Positions 15,446-15,465 of a DNA stretch of 15,465 nucleotides are shown here, piece by piece. Each line of letters starts with the position of its first letter. Position 1 is the stretch's first letter. The notes under the pieces were generated by a model. The model saw nothing but the letters and a program-made list of their open reading frames with translations, was not told where the DNA came from and made no database searches. The stretch lies in NCBI GenBank assembly GCA_964388945.1, contig CAYMCM010000056.1, positions 1 to 15,465 on the forward strand, written 5' to 3'. Made by a program: the position numbers and the translations under genes. The stretch comes from Roseburia_D sp964388945 (lineage in GTDB: Bacteria > Bacillota > Clostridia > Lachnospirales > Lachnospiraceae).

Positions 15446-15465
15446 GTCGGCATCCCTCCTTTTGT

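Overview
The window looks like chromosomal DNA of a gut Firmicute of the Lachnospiraceae (Roseburia/Agathobacter-like). I infer this from moderate-to-low GC, strong AGGAGG-type ribosome binding sites, a MarR gene next to a BmrC/BmrD-type heterodimeric exporter, a galactan-oligosaccharide locus, a GGDEF protein with extracellular solute-binding domains, and an Rpn-type (PD-(D/E)XK 'transposase') gene of a kind common in that family. Every gene I can support lies on the minus strand, so the window is best read from its right end leftwards. No rRNA, tRNA, CRISPR array or complete insertion sequence was seen.

Layout from right to left: (1) 15445-14831, a broken Rpn-family nuclease/transposase-like gene with an in-frame TAG and an apparent internal deletion, ending in a hairpin terminator. 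(2) 14629-13949, a DUF998-type six-helix membrane protein. Items 1 and 2 look more AT-rich than the rest. (3) 13756-8479, a galactan/galacto-oligosaccharide locus: a LacI-family regulator with its own promoter and terminator, then a consensus promoter with a palindromic operator driving a GH53 endo-galactanase without signal peptide, a lipoprotein solute-binding protein and two MalF/MalG-type permeases, closed by a terminator. No ATPase gene is present, so a shared MsmX-like ATPase encoded elsewhere is expected. (4) 8366-4809, a GNAT acetyltransferase with an extended -10 promoter, followed after 21 bp by an 878-residue diguanylate cyclase that carries two different extracellular solute-binding domains. 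(5) 4721-2809, adenine phosphoribosyltransferase plus an AzgA/NCS2 purine permease (purine uptake and salvage), ended by a strong hairpin. (6) 2711 to the left edge, a MarR regulator and two ABC-exporter half-transporters, the second cut by the window edge. The MarR promoter has its -35 box in the terminator hairpin of the preceding operon and a perfect palindrome at its start site.

The most interesting points are the dual-receptor diguanylate cyclase, the paired operator copies 22 bp apart in the galactan promoter, the terminator/promoter overlap in front of the MarR-exporter operon, and the decay pattern of the Rpn gene. I did not find a clear, wholly undescribed system. All family assignments rest on recognised motifs and remembered family features; no database search was possible.
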